64,000 nucleotides of DNA from Pycnococcus provasolii (taxonomy: Eukaryota > Chlorophyta > Pseudoscourfieldiophyceae > Pseudoscourfieldiales > Pycnococcaceae). A program made the position numbers and the translations under genes. The notes beneath the pieces are model-generated. The model did not search any database. It saw nothing but the letters and a program-made list of their open reading frames with translations, and had not been told where the DNA came from. The stretch lies in contig OW568886.1 in NCBI GenBank assembly GCA_938743325.2, positions 62,001 to 126,000 of the forward strand. The letters are read 5' to 3'. This document shows positions 28,423 through 38,097 of the stretch, in pieces (the first letter of the stretch is position 1; each line of letters opens with the position of its first letter).

Positions 28423-28492
28423 AAACCCCTAACCAGTTCCAGTTTGGAAATACCAACTCTTTAAAATTATTTTAAAACCCCTAACCAGTTCC
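28423..28492 (-). promoter_or_regulatory. Duplicated AAACCCCTAACCAGTTCC element upstream of RPN7
   Basis: The 18-bp sequence appears at about 28423-28440 and again at 28475-28492, 110-180 bp upstream of the RPN7 start. It contains the AACCCCTAA core found near other starts. Promoter role inferred from position. Confidence 0.45.
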
Positions 28493-29256
28493 CCTTTTTT
28501 CTTTCCTTTCCTCTTTCTCTTTCTGGGTTTTTTTCGTTCTGGTCTTGAGGAGATATTGAGATGGAGTGAGGAAGACTATAAAGCTTCTTCCTCTCATACT
28601 GTAGACGGGCTCACGTACTGTACCTGGCTCACGCCTCACGGGCTGCTGGTGAACAGATGAGTGGGGAACGTCTGAACGGTGAGAAAAGGGAGGAGAGCAG
28701 AGAGCAGAGAAGAGCAGAGGCCGAGAAGGCGAGAAAGAAAGGCGAGGAAAGACGCCAAAGAGAGGGAAGAACGACGAGGAAAAGAACGAGGAAAAGGGTA
28801 CCCCGGTAAGTTAGACCAGCAACATGAGCAAGAGCAAGAGCACGAAGAACGAACCTCTCGCCTACGATACATAATAAACTCTCGAATAGAATTACCGTAG
28901 AATTCCAAAGGAAAGGACAAGCGGAGAACAAAAAAGACAAGTCCGGCGACAAAGTCCGGCAACAAAGGCGGCTTCCCTTAAAGGTACTTACAAGCGCTGC
29001 AAGTGCGCTGCACCAAACTGACCTGTGCTACGAGGTACATGGTCTGCCGATACTTACCGATTAGTGCCGAACGCTCGTTGGGTTGCTCGTTGGGTCCTCG
29101 CCAAGCTTGAACTCGCTCGCCCATCCTAGCTCGCTCGCTCATTCGCTCCACCCTCATCAGTCCCTCCTCTTCCCCCACATACTGACATAATAGGTGCCAC
29201 ATGATTGAGGGGGAGGTGCTACCTTATTCCCATTTCCCATTTCACAGGAACTGTTT

Positions 29257-29475
29257 GGTCGGGCGATTACGTCGGAGAAATCATTTCACAATTCACAGGA
29301 ACTGCTTTGCTTTGCTTTGGTCGGGCGATTACAGTACGTCCGGTCGGAGAGGAGAACATCGTTAATAGTTTCCCACAATACTCCTCCTCCGGGAACTCCC
29401 CCGGGAACAGTTTGCAGGTGGGATCCCACTGGGAACTGCTGTTTCTTTCCTTTTCCTTTTTGGTCGGGCGATTAC
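29257..29475 (+). repeat. Three GGTCGGGCGATTAC repeats upstream of the docking-complex gene
   Basis: Identical 14-mers at 29257-29270, 29319-29332 and 29462-29475. The first two lie in a ~62-bp tandem duplication that also includes TTCACAGGAACTG, and the first and third are followed by a similar GTCGG..GAGAAATCATTTC. They sit 100-315 bp before the ATG. Confidence 0.8.
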
Positions 29476-29571
29476 GTCGGGAGGAGAAATCATTTCCCAC
29501 CTCCGGGGCCGAACGCTTTGCCCCCTCCCCCCCCATCACCTCCCCATCCCTTCCCCCTTGCCCCACTGGTG

Positions 29572-31302
29572 ATGGGCCTCCGCCGTGGCGTTCCTCTCGA
29601 GCCGCGCCTGCCCAAGTCTGGACGGCAACTGCTCGCGGACCAGGCGGCCTTACTGGGAAAACCCGTCTCCGCTCCGCCGCTGTCGAACTTGCAGAAGAGG
29701 AGGAGAAAAAAAGCGGCGTCTTCTGCGGCGGCGGCGTCGGCGTCAGCGGCGCAGGCTCGTCTTGACGCGCAGAACAACCTGTCGAGCTTAAAGCAGCAGC
29801 AACAGCAACAGCAGCAGCATAACAACAACAACAACAACAAACTTGCAAAATTCAAAAAGAACCTTGCGCCACTTTCGGAAGTCTCCCCGGACGGAGGGGG
29901 AGATAACCCGCTGCAGTGGGCGGACCGTGCCGTCTCGTACGAACAGGCGCTCGAGCACCAGTGCGCGGTTCTCAAGGAACGACTTGACGCAGAAAGAAAG
30001 AAACTTGCCGTGCTCGAAGTGCGAAATCGAGAAGCAGAGGCGGATGTCGAAGCGAGCCGACGCTCTATGCCCGTCGTATCCGCAATACGGGAGAACGACA
30101 GGGCGGCGGACAGACACGTCACCAACCTCGAAAAACGCATCGAGCTCGCGTACGTCAGGTGGAGCAAGGCATCGTCACACAACAAAAAACTACGCGCAGC
30201 CATCAACGACCTTCGCGCACGACGCATCAAAACGCACGAGCAGAACGTTGCGCTAGAAAAGGACCTGTACAGCCAGAAGAGGCTTGTCGCGGAGATTTCA
30301 GGGCGGGCGCGACTAGCCTCCGAAGAGCGCTTCAACGCAGACTTGGCCATGCGAGAGCTCAGAGCGCAGGGCGAACGCGACCGTCTCGCGTTCGAGCGCG
30401 AGTGGCGCGACCTCGGAAAGCAAATCGAGGATGACCGCAGGAAGGCGGATGCCATCTCGCGTGAAACGCAGGCGCTCGAGCGCAAGGATAAGGAAAAGAA
30501 GGTTGTCGTGGCACAGCCGAGGCGGAGGGGCGACAACTGGAAAACGGCAATGGACAAGGCGAACACGAGGGTAAGCAAGGAGCACATGCGCATCTACATG
30601 GAAGCTTTCGCCGAGCTCAGGGCGACCGCAGGCGTCGAGTCCACGTCGGAACTTGTCGACGCGTTTATTGAGACGGAGAGCGAGACGATGCGCCTGATGC
30701 AGCACTCCACCGAGCTGTTCCGCGACGCGAACCGGATTGACAAGTCCATCGACGCGCTCAAGCAGAAGATGGCCAAGTACGAGAACGATGCCAGCGACGC
30801 CGAGTCCACGCGGCAGCGCGCTTTGTACGAATTTGAGGACCGCCGCGCAAAGGCGGAAACTACCGTCGCCGCGCAGAAAACGAAGATGGCAGGCGTGGAC
30901 GCGACGCTGAGCACGCTTCTGAATACCGTGCGCCCTCTGTCCGACAAGCTTAACTGCGCGGAGATCGTTGGCACGGATGAGGTGAAGGAGGACAGGATCC
31001 TTGCATTTTTAGGCGCAATCGAGCAGCGCACGTTTGAGATGCTGCAAGACGTGATGATGGACGAGAAGCTGCAGGTGGAGAGCACGAGCAAGACTGTGCA
31101 AGACGCCAAGTGGAGAAAAATCAAGCATGGGCGCAAACTCGGCATCGTTCCTCCGTCAACGAATGCGCGCACAGGAAACGTGGACATGGAGATCGAGGCG
31201 AACATTGACGGCGGCGGGGTATTGAAAACGGCGGACCTGCGCCACATCGCCAGGACGGAGTCCATGCGCCGAGATCATAACGCGCACGAAGAGGAACAAT
31301 AA
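29572..31302 (+). CDS. Outer dynein arm docking complex coiled-coil protein (ODAD1/CCDC63/DC2-like)
   Basis: 576 residues from the ATG of MGLRRGVPLEP; upstream open sequence is C-rich leader. After a basic Ala/Gln/Asn-rich N-terminus (to about residue 95), residues about 120-520 are nearly continuous coiled coil. VTNLEKRIELAYVRWSKASSHNKKLRAAINDLRARRI and TSELVDAFIETESETMRLMQHSTELFRDANRIDKSIDALKQKM correspond to the two most conserved blocks of the ODA1/DC2, CCDC63 and CCDC114 family. These proteins attach outer dynein arms to doublet microtubules. The family call is by remembered pattern, with no alignment done. It implies a motile flagellum at some life stage, which the Tctex2-type light chain at 38.1 kb supports. 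Confidence 0.75.
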   Translation: MGLRRGVPLEPRLPKSGRQLLADQAALLGKPVSAPPLSNLQKRRRKKAASSAAAASASAAQARLDAQNNLSSLKQQQQQQQQHNNNNNNKLAKFKKNLAPLSEVSPDGGGDNPLQWADRAVSYEQALEHQCAVLKERLDAERKKLAVLEVRNREAEADVEASRRSMPVVSAIRENDRAADRHVTNLEKRIELAYVRWSKASSHNKKLRAAINDLRARRIKTHEQNVALEKDLYSQKRLVAEISGRARLASEERFNADLAMRELRAQGERDRLAFEREWRDLGKQIEDDRRKADAISRETQALERKDKEKKVVVAQPRRRGDNWKTAMDKANTRVSKEHMRIYMEAFAELRATAGVESTSELVDAFIETESETMRLMQHSTELFRDANRIDKSIDALKQKMAKYENDASDAESTRQRALYEFEDRRAKAETTVAAQKTKMAGVDATLSTLLNTVRPLSDKLNCAEIVGTDEVKEDRILAFLGAIEQRTFEMLQDVMMDEKLQVESTSKTVQDAKWRKIKHGRKLGIVPPSTNARTGNVDMEIEANIDGGGVLKTADLRHIARTESMRRDHNAHEEEQ

Positions 31303-31814
31303 CGCAATAACCCTAATCATAGAGATGGATGAGCGCACAAAAAGGAAAGATAAGCTGCACATCATATCACACAACTTGTACCAAGTAGTTTCACTCACAT
31401 GAAGAGAAGATGGAACAAAAAAAAAACCGTTCTAACCCCTACTTCGACGATGACGATGCTGACGACGACGACGACGACGACGACGACGATGCCGACGACG
31501 ACGACGACGCTGACGACGACGTGCAAGCCAACAAAAACCACTTAGGGGTTGGTTTGTTTTTTTGTCTCCGAGAATTTCGTTACAGTTCGTTCTTTCTTCC
31601 CTAAAATGTGTCGACCCTAAAGAACTCGTTGAATTCTTTCCCTTCGCTCTTTCTTCCCACCCTATTATGTATGGCGTGCCAGGTACTACAACAGTGATAG
31701 TCGTCCGGGCTACAACAGCCAGCCAGCACATCCACATCCCCTCACTTGATGCCAACGCACGTGACATGCATGATGCCGGGAGAGCACAACAAAGGCTCAG
31801 TGCCGCCCGTGCCT
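31303..31814. other. Convergent spacer between docking-complex and PP2A-B56 genes
   Basis: 3' ends of both genes. It contains a GAC/GAT triplet repeat at 31445-31520, whose open frame (an Asp-rich peptide) is a by-product of the repeat, and two AACCCCTA-like motifs at about 31433 and 31542. No gene. Confidence 0.55.
31445..31520. repeat. (GAC)n/(GAT)n triplet repeat
   Basis: Near-perfect GACGAC tract with GATG and GCTG interruptions in the convergent 3' region. Confidence 0.95.
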
Positions 31815-33221
31815 TTATGAGGCGGATGCTTGGCTCGCTGATGCCATCTGCTCCACTCGCCGCCAGTTGTCCTCTCGCTGCCGCTTCACGGAGACGCTCT
31901 GCGCCTCCTCCTCCTCGAGAAGTCGAAGGCACTCGTCATGCAACGTGGCATCCATCTCAACGAACATCTTCTTCACGTTGCACGTCAGGCCGTGCACCGC
32001 GGCATTCCAGTGCGAGCGCACATTCCGCTCGAGTGCGCCAAATACGATTGGTAGCACCACCTTTCGGTTCTGCGCGACGAGGCTGACGATGTAGTCGTTG
32101 TTCCACAGGAAGAGCGCCCTTTCCGCCACCTGGAAGTGGTTCGACTCGATGCACCGTCCAATGCGGTAGAACAGCGGCGCGATCGCCTTGTTGAACTCCG
32201 CAGCCTGCGTCAAGTCTAGCACCTCCTCGAGCTCGTTCAGAAACAGAACCTCCTTGGACGAATTTGTCACGGGCCAGAATTTGAGCAGCATACGCAACAC
32301 CGGGTCCGCGAGCTTAGGATCCTTCTCTACAAACTGCGTGATGCAGTACGCGAGCTGCTGGTGGTACATCGCCAAGCCCCTTGGCTTGTGCAGCGGCATG
32401 AGAGCACGCATGAGGAACGTCTTGTGCTCGTCCTTGAGAGGTAGCGCGAAGCCGTTGATGATGCTGCCAAGGATCTCGAGCAGCTCGGCGATTCCGTTGT
32501 GCCGCTCCGTCTCGTAGATGAACGAGTAGAAGATGTTGTTGATAGCTTTTCGGATGAACGGCCGGTGTGCCATGAACTTTCCGTATATTCGGTGCAGAAT
32601 GGTCTTGAGGTAGTCTCGCTCGCGCGGGTCCTCGCTGTCGAAGAGGTCGAGCAGCTTGAGCACGAAAGCCTGGTCTATGTGTTTTTTGAGCACCTTGGCG
32701 TCCGTGTCGTTCGAGACGACGAAGCGCAGCAGGAACTCGTACACGATCTGCAGGTGAGGCCAACTCGGCTCGAGCGTGGGTTCCTCCTCGTCGCCTCCTC
32801 CTCCCGCGTTTGGGTCGTTTGAGTTTTCCGGGCTGCTTGGGCTTGGCGGCAGGCTTCGGAATAGGTTGCACGCCACCATGCGCGTCACCTCCGCGAACGT
32901 CGCGTCGCTGTTTCCAAACTTGTTCGGTCCTGTGTTTACGTAGTCGACGAGTTCAAGCAGCGTTTGCCTTTTGAGTTCTTTTTCTCGCACGTTAACCGTT
33001 GCGTCGGAGAAGTCGAACGTGACGCAGCACAGAGCGAGTTTTTTCAGAAAGAGGTGTTGTTTTTCCCCCAGAGGCACTTCCCTGAACGTGGGTAAGACAG
33101 GGAGTACCAAGGGACTAGAAGAATCTCGCTCTGAGCCTGATGCGGCAGAGTCACCCATGGACGCTGCTTCTGCCGCCGCTGCTGCTGCTGCTGCTGCTGC
33201 TCCGGAAGAAGCGTCCGGCAT
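31815..33221 (-). CDS. PP2A regulatory subunit B' (B56 family)
   Basis: 468 residues from the ATG of MPDASSG. B56 subunits are horseshoe HEAT-like repeat proteins that choose substrates (LxxIxE motifs) for the PP2A holoenzyme. Family sequence is present throughout: [27 protein letters not shown] at the start, [75 protein letters not shown], and [35 protein letters not shown]. The N-terminus has a short Ala run encoded by GCT repeats. An extra Gly/Asp/Glu-rich loop ([19 protein letters not shown]) lies between the first repeats. The C-terminus is short, without the long tail of some animal isoforms. Confidence 0.97.
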   Translation of the reverse strand: MPDASSGAAAAAAAAAAEAASMGDSAASGSERDSSSPLVLPVLPTFREVPLGEKQHLFLKKLALCCVTFDFSDATVNVREKELKRQTLLELVDYVNTGPNKFGNSDATFAEVTRMVACNLFRSLPPSPSSPENSNDPNAGGGGDEEEPTLEPSWPHLQIVYEFLLRFVVSNDTDAKVLKKHIDQAFVLKLLDLFDSEDPRERDYLKTILHRIYGKFMAHRPFIRKAINNIFYSFIYETERHNGIAELLEILGSIINGFALPLKDEHKTFLMRALMPLHKPRGLAMYHQQLAYCITQFVEKDPKLADPVLRMLLKFWPVTNSSKEVLFLNELEEVLDLTQAAEFNKAIAPLFYRIGRCIESNHFQVAERALFLWNNDYIVSLVAQNRKVVLPIVFGALERNVRSHWNAAVHGLTCNVKKMFVEMDATLHDECLRLLEEEEAQSVSVKRQREDNWRRVEQMASASQASAS

Positions 33222-33723
33222 GACCAAAGCTGTTCCAGGGACCCAGGGACAAGTTCCCGACGACGACGAAGTATGGCGTTGCCGGGCACCGGGCCCGGGC
33301 GCGTTCGAGGGCGGTTTTTCCGCCTCATTTCCAAGAAGGCCCCAGGCAGGCCAGGCTCAGGAGGGTAAAATTTCTCCCCCTCGGAGCCCCTACCACCTGC
33401 CCCTACCGAAAGCACATCTCTCGTATGATTGGTCGATAAATGTGGTCGAGAGAAAAACCCTCATGGGAAGGGCCCCAACGTTAGCATGGGATCCCATCCC
33501 TCCCTCTGACACCTCCCTCTGACGGCTGACGCCATCCCGTGCCCATGCGCGGGGAGTAGAGTGGTCGAAACCCTACGCTCGTCGCTCGGGATTCCCGTTT
33601 GGTGATTTCATTTCGGGGTTAATAGGGTTTCCAGGAAATCATACGGGTCCCTTCTGAAAACGAAATCCCCGTTCTCTGGGTTTTCTCTCTCCCACACTCC
33701 CTTAGACTATTCTTACCTCTGCG
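33222..33723. other. Divergent spacer between PP2A-B56 and organelle-targeted protein genes
   Basis: 500 bp with the 12-bp palindrome ATGGGATCCCAT at 33486-33497, CGGGGTTAATAGGG near 33613 and pyrimidine tracts before 33724. No gene. Confidence 0.5.
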
Positions 33724-35034
33724 ATGTCCCCCCCTTCCGCGCTCCCAAGGGCGTTGGCGGCGGCGGCTTCCATGGCTTTGAAGCCTCGTTTTTCCCATGC
33801 TTTGTCATCTGCACCGTCTTGGCTCTTCATGACTAGAAATTATTATTCTCCATATACATCATCCATGTTGACTCAGTCCTGGTCTTCTTCCTCTGGCTCT
33901 TTGGCTCTTAACCAGCAGCAGCAGCTTTTGGGAAGTCGTCGTGGGGGTGGTGCCTTCTTTTCCAATAACGCAAACAAAATAACAACAACAACAACAACAA
34001 CAACAGGCTTTCAAGAGAGAGCTTGGGGGGGAGACACTTCCATATCCATGATCAGCGTGCGCTCGCTCTTCACGTCCGCACCACCCTCTGAGGCAACGGA
34101 GGAAGAACCTCTGCCGGAAGTCGCGCGTTCCACCAAAGCCGCGCGAAACCCAAAGCCGCGCAACCTCTTCGAAGACAAGAAGAAACGCGAGTTCGACGAC
34201 ACGACGTGGGCCGTGCGAACGACGTTCGACTGGATCTGGGCAAGGCTAGACGCGCGCGTCCTACCGCCGCGTCGTGCTCTCGTCGTGCTCTTCGACCGGT
34301 GCGACGGCGTCGGAACAGTCTCAGCGTCGGGATCCGCAGCCTCACAGCCAACCGTCATTGGAGACCTAGACACGGATAACGCCGCCGCGAACAGCGAGAA
34401 CAACGCAGCACCCTCGTTCCTTCCGTTCGAAGACGAGCTGTACCGCGACGACAACTTCAACATCGACGAGGCGGACGGGGATGGAGACGCGAAGTTCATG
34501 CACGTGCCGACCGACGCACCTGACGCGACGCTCGCGCGTCTCGCCCTGTCGCGGTATCGGCGCCACATGTGTGCGCGCGTGGAAATCGGGCACTTGCCCT
34601 ACCAGACGGCGGTGGCAGAGTCGTACCTTCGAGCTCTGCTGAGGTGCGGCGCGGTGATGTCTGCGATGGAGTCCATCACGGTACACCACTTCGAGTACGG
34701 GCTCGAGCGAACGCCCCGCGACCTGTACGTGGAAATTCTTGGACAGGTTGCGGCGCTCGGCCCCGACGCGTCGCTTGAAGGGACGACGATCGGCGACGCG
34801 AAAGAACGCGTGCAGAAGAGCGTCGAGCAAGAAGGCGGCGCGAGCGTCGTGCTCGCTCTTCGATGGTGGCACACGTTCGTGATGCACCGCGGATTTATTC
34901 CCGACAGCGAGGCTGTTGAGCACCTGTCTACGATTTTCCGCGCGGGTAACCGCGACGACCTCGTGTCGATGCTGGAGGCGGAGGTGGCGAACAACAGCGA
35001 CGGGCGCGCTGGCGCTGACATGTTTGACTTGTAG
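33724..35034 (+). CDS. Organelle-targeted alpha-helical (PPR-like) protein of unknown function
   Basis: 436 residues. The first ~110 lack acidic residues and are rich in Ser, Ala, Arg, Asn and Thr (including a Thr run from an ACA repeat), as in a mitochondrial or plastid presequence. After an Asp/Glu-rich linker (about 215-255), residues 270-330 (RRHMCARVEIGHLPYQTAVAESYLRALLRCGAVMSAMESITVHHFEYGLERTPRDLYVEIL) resemble a pair of PPR/TPR-type helical hairpins, and a similar helical pattern continues to the end (GFIPDSEAVEHLSTIFRAGNRDDL). No catalytic motif. An organellar RNA-binding or ribosome-associated role is possible but unproven. Confidence 0.7.
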   Translation: MSPPSALPRALAAAASMALKPRFSHALSSAPSWLFMTRNYYSPYTSSMLTQSWSSSSGSLALNQQQQLLGSRRGGGAFFSNNANKITTTTTTTTGFQERAWGGDTSISMISVRSLFTSAPPSEATEEEPLPEVARSTKAARNPKPRNLFEDKKKREFDDTTWAVRTTFDWIWARLDARVLPPRRALVVLFDRCDGVGTVSASGSAASQPTVIGDLDTDNAAANSENNAAPSFLPFEDELYRDDNFNIDEADGDGDAKFMHVPTDAPDATLARLALSRYRRHMCARVEIGHLPYQTAVAESYLRALLRCGAVMSAMESITVHHFEYGLERTPRDLYVEILGQVAALGPDASLEGTTIGDAKERVQKSVEQEGGASVVLALRWWHTFVMHRGFIPDSEAVEHLSTIFRAGNRDDLVSMLEAEVANNSDGRAGADMFDL

Positions 35035-35085
35035 AGACAACCTTCGTGTCTGATTTTCGGGTTTGGGAAAAGTACCCTTAGGGAG

Positions 35086-35095
35086 TTAGGGGTTA
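35086..35095 (+). promoter_or_regulatory. Telo-box-like TTAGGGGTTA upstream of ER-lumenal protein gene
   Basis: Lies about 80 bp before the ATG at 35173; same motif class as at 1803, 44481, 54928, 57922 and 59599. Confidence 0.4.
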
Positions 35096-35172
35096 CAGAG
35101 AAGGGCGAACTGGGGACCTGGTCAGGGGGGTCGACCGGCCGGCCTTGCACATTCCCCTGCGCCGCCGCGGCC

Positions 35173-36171
35173 ATGGCAGCGCACTGCTCTGGCAGCTGCA
35201 CTGGACGCTTGCTGCGGCCGACGACGCCGACGCTGCTGCTGCTGCTGCTGGCCCTAGTCCTCAGCCTTTTGGTAACTTATGCCGTTGCCCAACGCAGAGT
35301 GCCGACGGTCGGCGACGTCGACGACATCGAGGACGACGAGGAGGATGAGACGTTCCGCTCTTGGGGTGTGCACTCCGCCAACACGCCCGACCGGTCCGCG
35401 CGGCTGACGGAGAGCAAGCGTGGTCGCACGCACACGTTGCGTGAAGATCCTAACGGTAACGTGAACATGGCGGATCAGGCCTTTGCGCTCTTCCGTCAAC
35501 TCGAGTACGCGAAGACAAAGGATATGGATCCCGAGTCGGAGGAGTTCCAGAAAGATACGCTCGGTGACGGCTCTGGCGGTAGTGCCTCACAGATCTGTGC
35601 TGTTAAGCTCAAGGATGACCCGAAGCGCACGACGAGGGAGGCGGGTTCCATCGCAGGTGTGCTCAAGACGCTGCTTGTCACGGCCGGCGCGGCGAAAGAC
35701 TCGGTGATCGCGCAGGACAAAGACACCATACTGATCAACACGGTACATTCGCGGCTACGTGAAATTCGCAAGGTGGCGCTTACATACCCTGGTGTGAAGG
35801 AGTTTGAGCACATGGGAAAGGTGTGGGTGATTGATGGCGAAGACGACGACGGCGAGCCGGCATACAGGCGCTTGCCTCTCGAGCATCAGCCTGACATTCC
35901 ACACGGCGGAGACATCTACAATGATTTGGTGAAGGATCACGAGCGGGATAAGAAGCGGAGGAAGCGCGAGGCGAAGGCGGAGGCGAAGAGGCGGAGGAAG
36001 GAGGAGAAGAAGAGAAAGAGGATGGCGAAGAGTATCGAAGACGGCACGTTCCGCATGGACGACTACGAGTTCCCATCCATGGACATGGAGCAGATGATTG
36101 GAACGGAACAAGGTGGGTTTCTTGAGGACGCAATGAGCAAGAAGTTAAAGAACCAGCGCGACGAACTGTAA
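35173..36171 (+). CDS. ER-lumenal protein with RDEL retrieval signal (MESD-like)
   Basis: 332 residues. A clear signal peptide (LLRPTTPTLLLLLLALVLSLLVTYAVAQ, residues about 13-40) and a C-terminal RDEL, a KDEL-type ER retrieval signal, mark a resident ER-lumen protein. The central part (about 135-225) reads as a beta-alpha-beta unit: QICAVKLKDDPKR..., AGVLKTLLVTAGA, DTILINTVHSRLREIRKVALTYPGVKEFEHMGKVWVID. This resembles the core of MESD, the chaperone for LDL-receptor-family beta-propellers, which also ends in an ER retrieval tetrapeptide. The match is weak and by eye. A highly basic Lys/Arg/Glu helix (about 255-285) and an acidic tail follow, as at the ends of MESD. The ER localisation is more certain than the family. 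Confidence 0.75.
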   Translation: MAAHCSGSCTGRLLRPTTPTLLLLLLALVLSLLVTYAVAQRRVPTVGDVDDIEDDEEDETFRSWGVHSANTPDRSARLTESKRGRTHTLREDPNGNVNMADQAFALFRQLEYAKTKDMDPESEEFQKDTLGDGSGGSASQICAVKLKDDPKRTTREAGSIAGVLKTLLVTAGAAKDSVIAQDKDTILINTVHSRLREIRKVALTYPGVKEFEHMGKVWVIDGEDDDGEPAYRRLPLEHQPDIPHGGDIYNDLVKDHERDKKRRKREAKAEAKRRRKEEKKRKRMAKSIEDGTFRMDDYEFPSMDMEQMIGTEQGGFLEDAMSKKLKNQRDEL

Positions 36172-36230
36172 CAACACACACACCTTTTACACACACACTG
36201 GGCACACACCCCCATGATGACGCCATGAAT

Positions 36231-36295
36231 TCGGGTTAGGGCATTCGGACATTAGGGTTAGGGTTAGGGTTAGGGTTAGAGCATTAGGGTTCGGG
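36231..36295. repeat. Interstitial TTAGGG-type tract
   Basis: GGGTTAGGGCATTCGGACATT followed by about five TTAGGG units and TTAGAGCATTAGGG, 60-125 bp upstream of the ATG at 36357. Likely promoter-associated telo-box sequence, not a chromosome end, because genes continue on both sides. Confidence 0.8.
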
Positions 36296-36356
36296 TCCGC
36301 CTTGTTGTTGACTTCCTCATTTTATTTTTCATCTTTTTTTCAAGGCCTCTTCATCC

Positions 36357-37706
36357 ATGGAGCCGCCTTCGTTGCGTTCGTCGCACACGGACACGGCGTC
36401 GCAACTCTCTGTCTCACGCGTTACCACGGACGCGCACGGCAATGAAGTTCCCGCGGTGCACGGCGCGTTCCAGGCGGCGTTCCTGGCGCGCAAGAACAAG
36501 CTCGCCGAAGGGCGGCGCGAAAAGCACGACGCAGAGCAGCGCAAGGAACTTGCGGAACACGAATTCAAGGTGGCGAGGCTGCGCGAGGAGGAGGAACGGC
36601 GCCTGGAGCTCGAGAGGGCGAAAGACGAAATGAAGAGCGCGAAGGACAGCCTTAACCTCAGGCAGGCGGACTTCCTCGTCGCGCACCCGTCCGAGCTCGC
36701 GAGGAAGGAGCACGTGCGCAAGATGAAGGGCGAGAACGACGTCGCGCCCAACCCGTACGATACAAGCCTCTACGGCACGGTGCAGAACTGCGTCTTCCAG
36801 ACAAGACGAAACGTCAAGGCGCTGCGACAGATGCTCGACCTCGTGTTTGGCTTCAGCAGCGAAATCGACCCGGCGGATCTCGAGTCGGCGGAGGTTGACC
36901 TTATGGACCCGGAGGGAAAAGTGCACGTCATCAACCCGGAGAGGAGCACGCGCCGCATTCTGCTCAAGTACGCGCAGCTGCTCGACACGACGATGCCTGC
37001 GACGCAGAAGGAGGTGCTGCGGCAGAGCCTCAAGACGGTCGCGAACGAGTACGTGCAGGCGTTCAAGGATGCCAAGGTGGATGCGTACAACGCGTCGGAT
37101 CCCGTCAGGCCGCACCACGTCGCGCACAGAAATCGCGACAAGTTTCTGCACGAGCTCTTCCCCGGCGCAAGCTGGAACTTGCAAGGCCCTGCCGCGGACT
37201 TCACGCATATGAACCAGCAGGATGCGGCGGCCGCGGCGTTGGCGGCGAGCCGCAACCAGACGTTCCACCGTGGCTCGAACCAGGGCATCATCGAGGGCCA
37301 GTACGCGCACGAGGAGGCGTTCGGCTCGCAGGAGGAGCTTGGCGTGAGCACGTGGACGCTCGAGCAGGGCCAGGTGCCGGAGGTGCGCGACGGCGAGCCA
37401 CGCGCGGCCCAGCTCGGCGGCGGCGGCGGCGGCAATGCACGCTCTGCCGCAGCGCTTCGCGGCGTCGTTCGCTTCGTTTCGCGCCGGACGAACGACCCGG
37501 AGGCTGCTGTGAAGCATGGCTACGGACGCGTGGCTGGTGAACAGGCGACAGACCATGCCGGCAACGAAACTACGACAACCGCCAACGAGGTTGGTGCCGC
37601 ATTTCGCCGCGTTCCACGAGCGTGGAAGCCAGGCGCTGCGAGGTCGAGCGCGTCTGGCAGCTTGGCCGCCGCCGTCGCCGCGCTCAAGGGAGGAGCAGGC
37701 TCGTAG
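36357..37706 (+). CDS. Coiled-coil protein of unknown function
   Basis: 449 residues. Residues about 40-105 are a highly charged helix (ARKNKLAEGRREKHDAEQRKELAEHEFKVARLREEEERRLELERAKDEMKSAKDSL). A more globular helical section (about 140-290) follows, with a conserved-looking core (TSLYGTVQNCVFQTRRNVKALRQMLDLVFGFSSEIDPADLESAEVDLMDPEGKVHV ... TRRILLKYAQLLDTTMP), then a Gly/Ala/Gln-rich tail. Codon usage and GC content match its neighbours, and the antisense frame is only a shadow. I do not recognise the family. The charged helix suggests a structural or cytoskeletal role. Confidence 0.75.
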   Translation: MEPPSLRSSHTDTASQLSVSRVTTDAHGNEVPAVHGAFQAAFLARKNKLAEGRREKHDAEQRKELAEHEFKVARLREEEERRLELERAKDEMKSAKDSLNLRQADFLVAHPSELARKEHVRKMKGENDVAPNPYDTSLYGTVQNCVFQTRRNVKALRQMLDLVFGFSSEIDPADLESAEVDLMDPEGKVHVINPERSTRRILLKYAQLLDTTMPATQKEVLRQSLKTVANEYVQAFKDAKVDAYNASDPVRPHHVAHRNRDKFLHELFPGASWNLQGPAADFTHMNQQDAAAAALAASRNQTFHRGSNQGIIEGQYAHEEAFGSQEELGVSTWTLEQGQVPEVRDGEPRAAQLGGGGGGNARSAAALRGVVRFVSRRTNDPEAAVKHGYGRVAGEQATDHAGNETTTTANEVGAAFRRVPRAWKPGAARSSASGSLAAAVAALKGGAGS

Positions 37707-38097
37707 AGGCTATTTTGGTGCTTCCCGTGTATGTTGTAAGTGTATATACTGTATGCGTTTGTTCTTGACGCGTCTTGTTTTTGGTAACGCGCATACGGCA
37801 CACCCGCCATGCAAGTGAGGTGTTCAAAGGTGCGCGACGGCGCTGGACGTCGGCGCGCCCGAAGCTAGCCTTTTACGAACGACCATAGCGGGAAAGGTTG
37901 TTCGGCGTAATCCTCCGAAGAAACGTCTCCAGCGGGGGTGAGAGGAGTGAAGGAAAGATGGCCGCACCGCGCACGAGCGCGCGGCCGTGGCCGTGGGCGT
38001 GGGGTACTAGTAGAGTAGTAAGGTTAGGAAAGAGATGTAAAGATTATCAAGGTTCACAGCGACGGTTCACCACGTCACGTCACGTCACGTCACCGGC
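37707..38097. other. Convergent spacer
   Basis: 3' ends of the coiled-coil gene and the Tctex2-type light chain gene. It ends in a CGTCA pentamer repeat at 38071-38093. No gene. Confidence 0.5.
38071..38093. repeat. (CGTCA)n pentanucleotide repeat
   Basis: Four tandem CACGT/CGTCA units immediately after the light-chain stop codon. Confidence 0.85.

Larger units (their letters stand above)
28312..29571. other. Divergent 1.26 kb spacer between RPN7 and dynein docking gene
   Basis: Holds two AAACCCCTAACCAGTTCC copies, GGGTACCCC at 28796-28804, purine-rich AGAG tracts, three copies of GGTCGGGCGATTAC (29257, 29319, 29462) and the palindrome GTGGGATCCCAC at 29418-29429. No gene seen. Likely two promoters back to back. 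Confidence 0.55.

Noticed and set aside
31410-31604. Asp-rich 64-residue frame
   Set aside because: Translation of a GAC triplet repeat in a convergent 3' region.
36231-36295. Chromosome end
   Set aside because: TTAGGG units are few and genes continue in both directions.
36414-37556. 380-codon minus-strand frame opposite the coiled-coil gene
   Set aside because: Shadow frame. The plus-strand product has coherent helical sequence and a compact 5' flank, while this one is Arg/Leu-rich noise.
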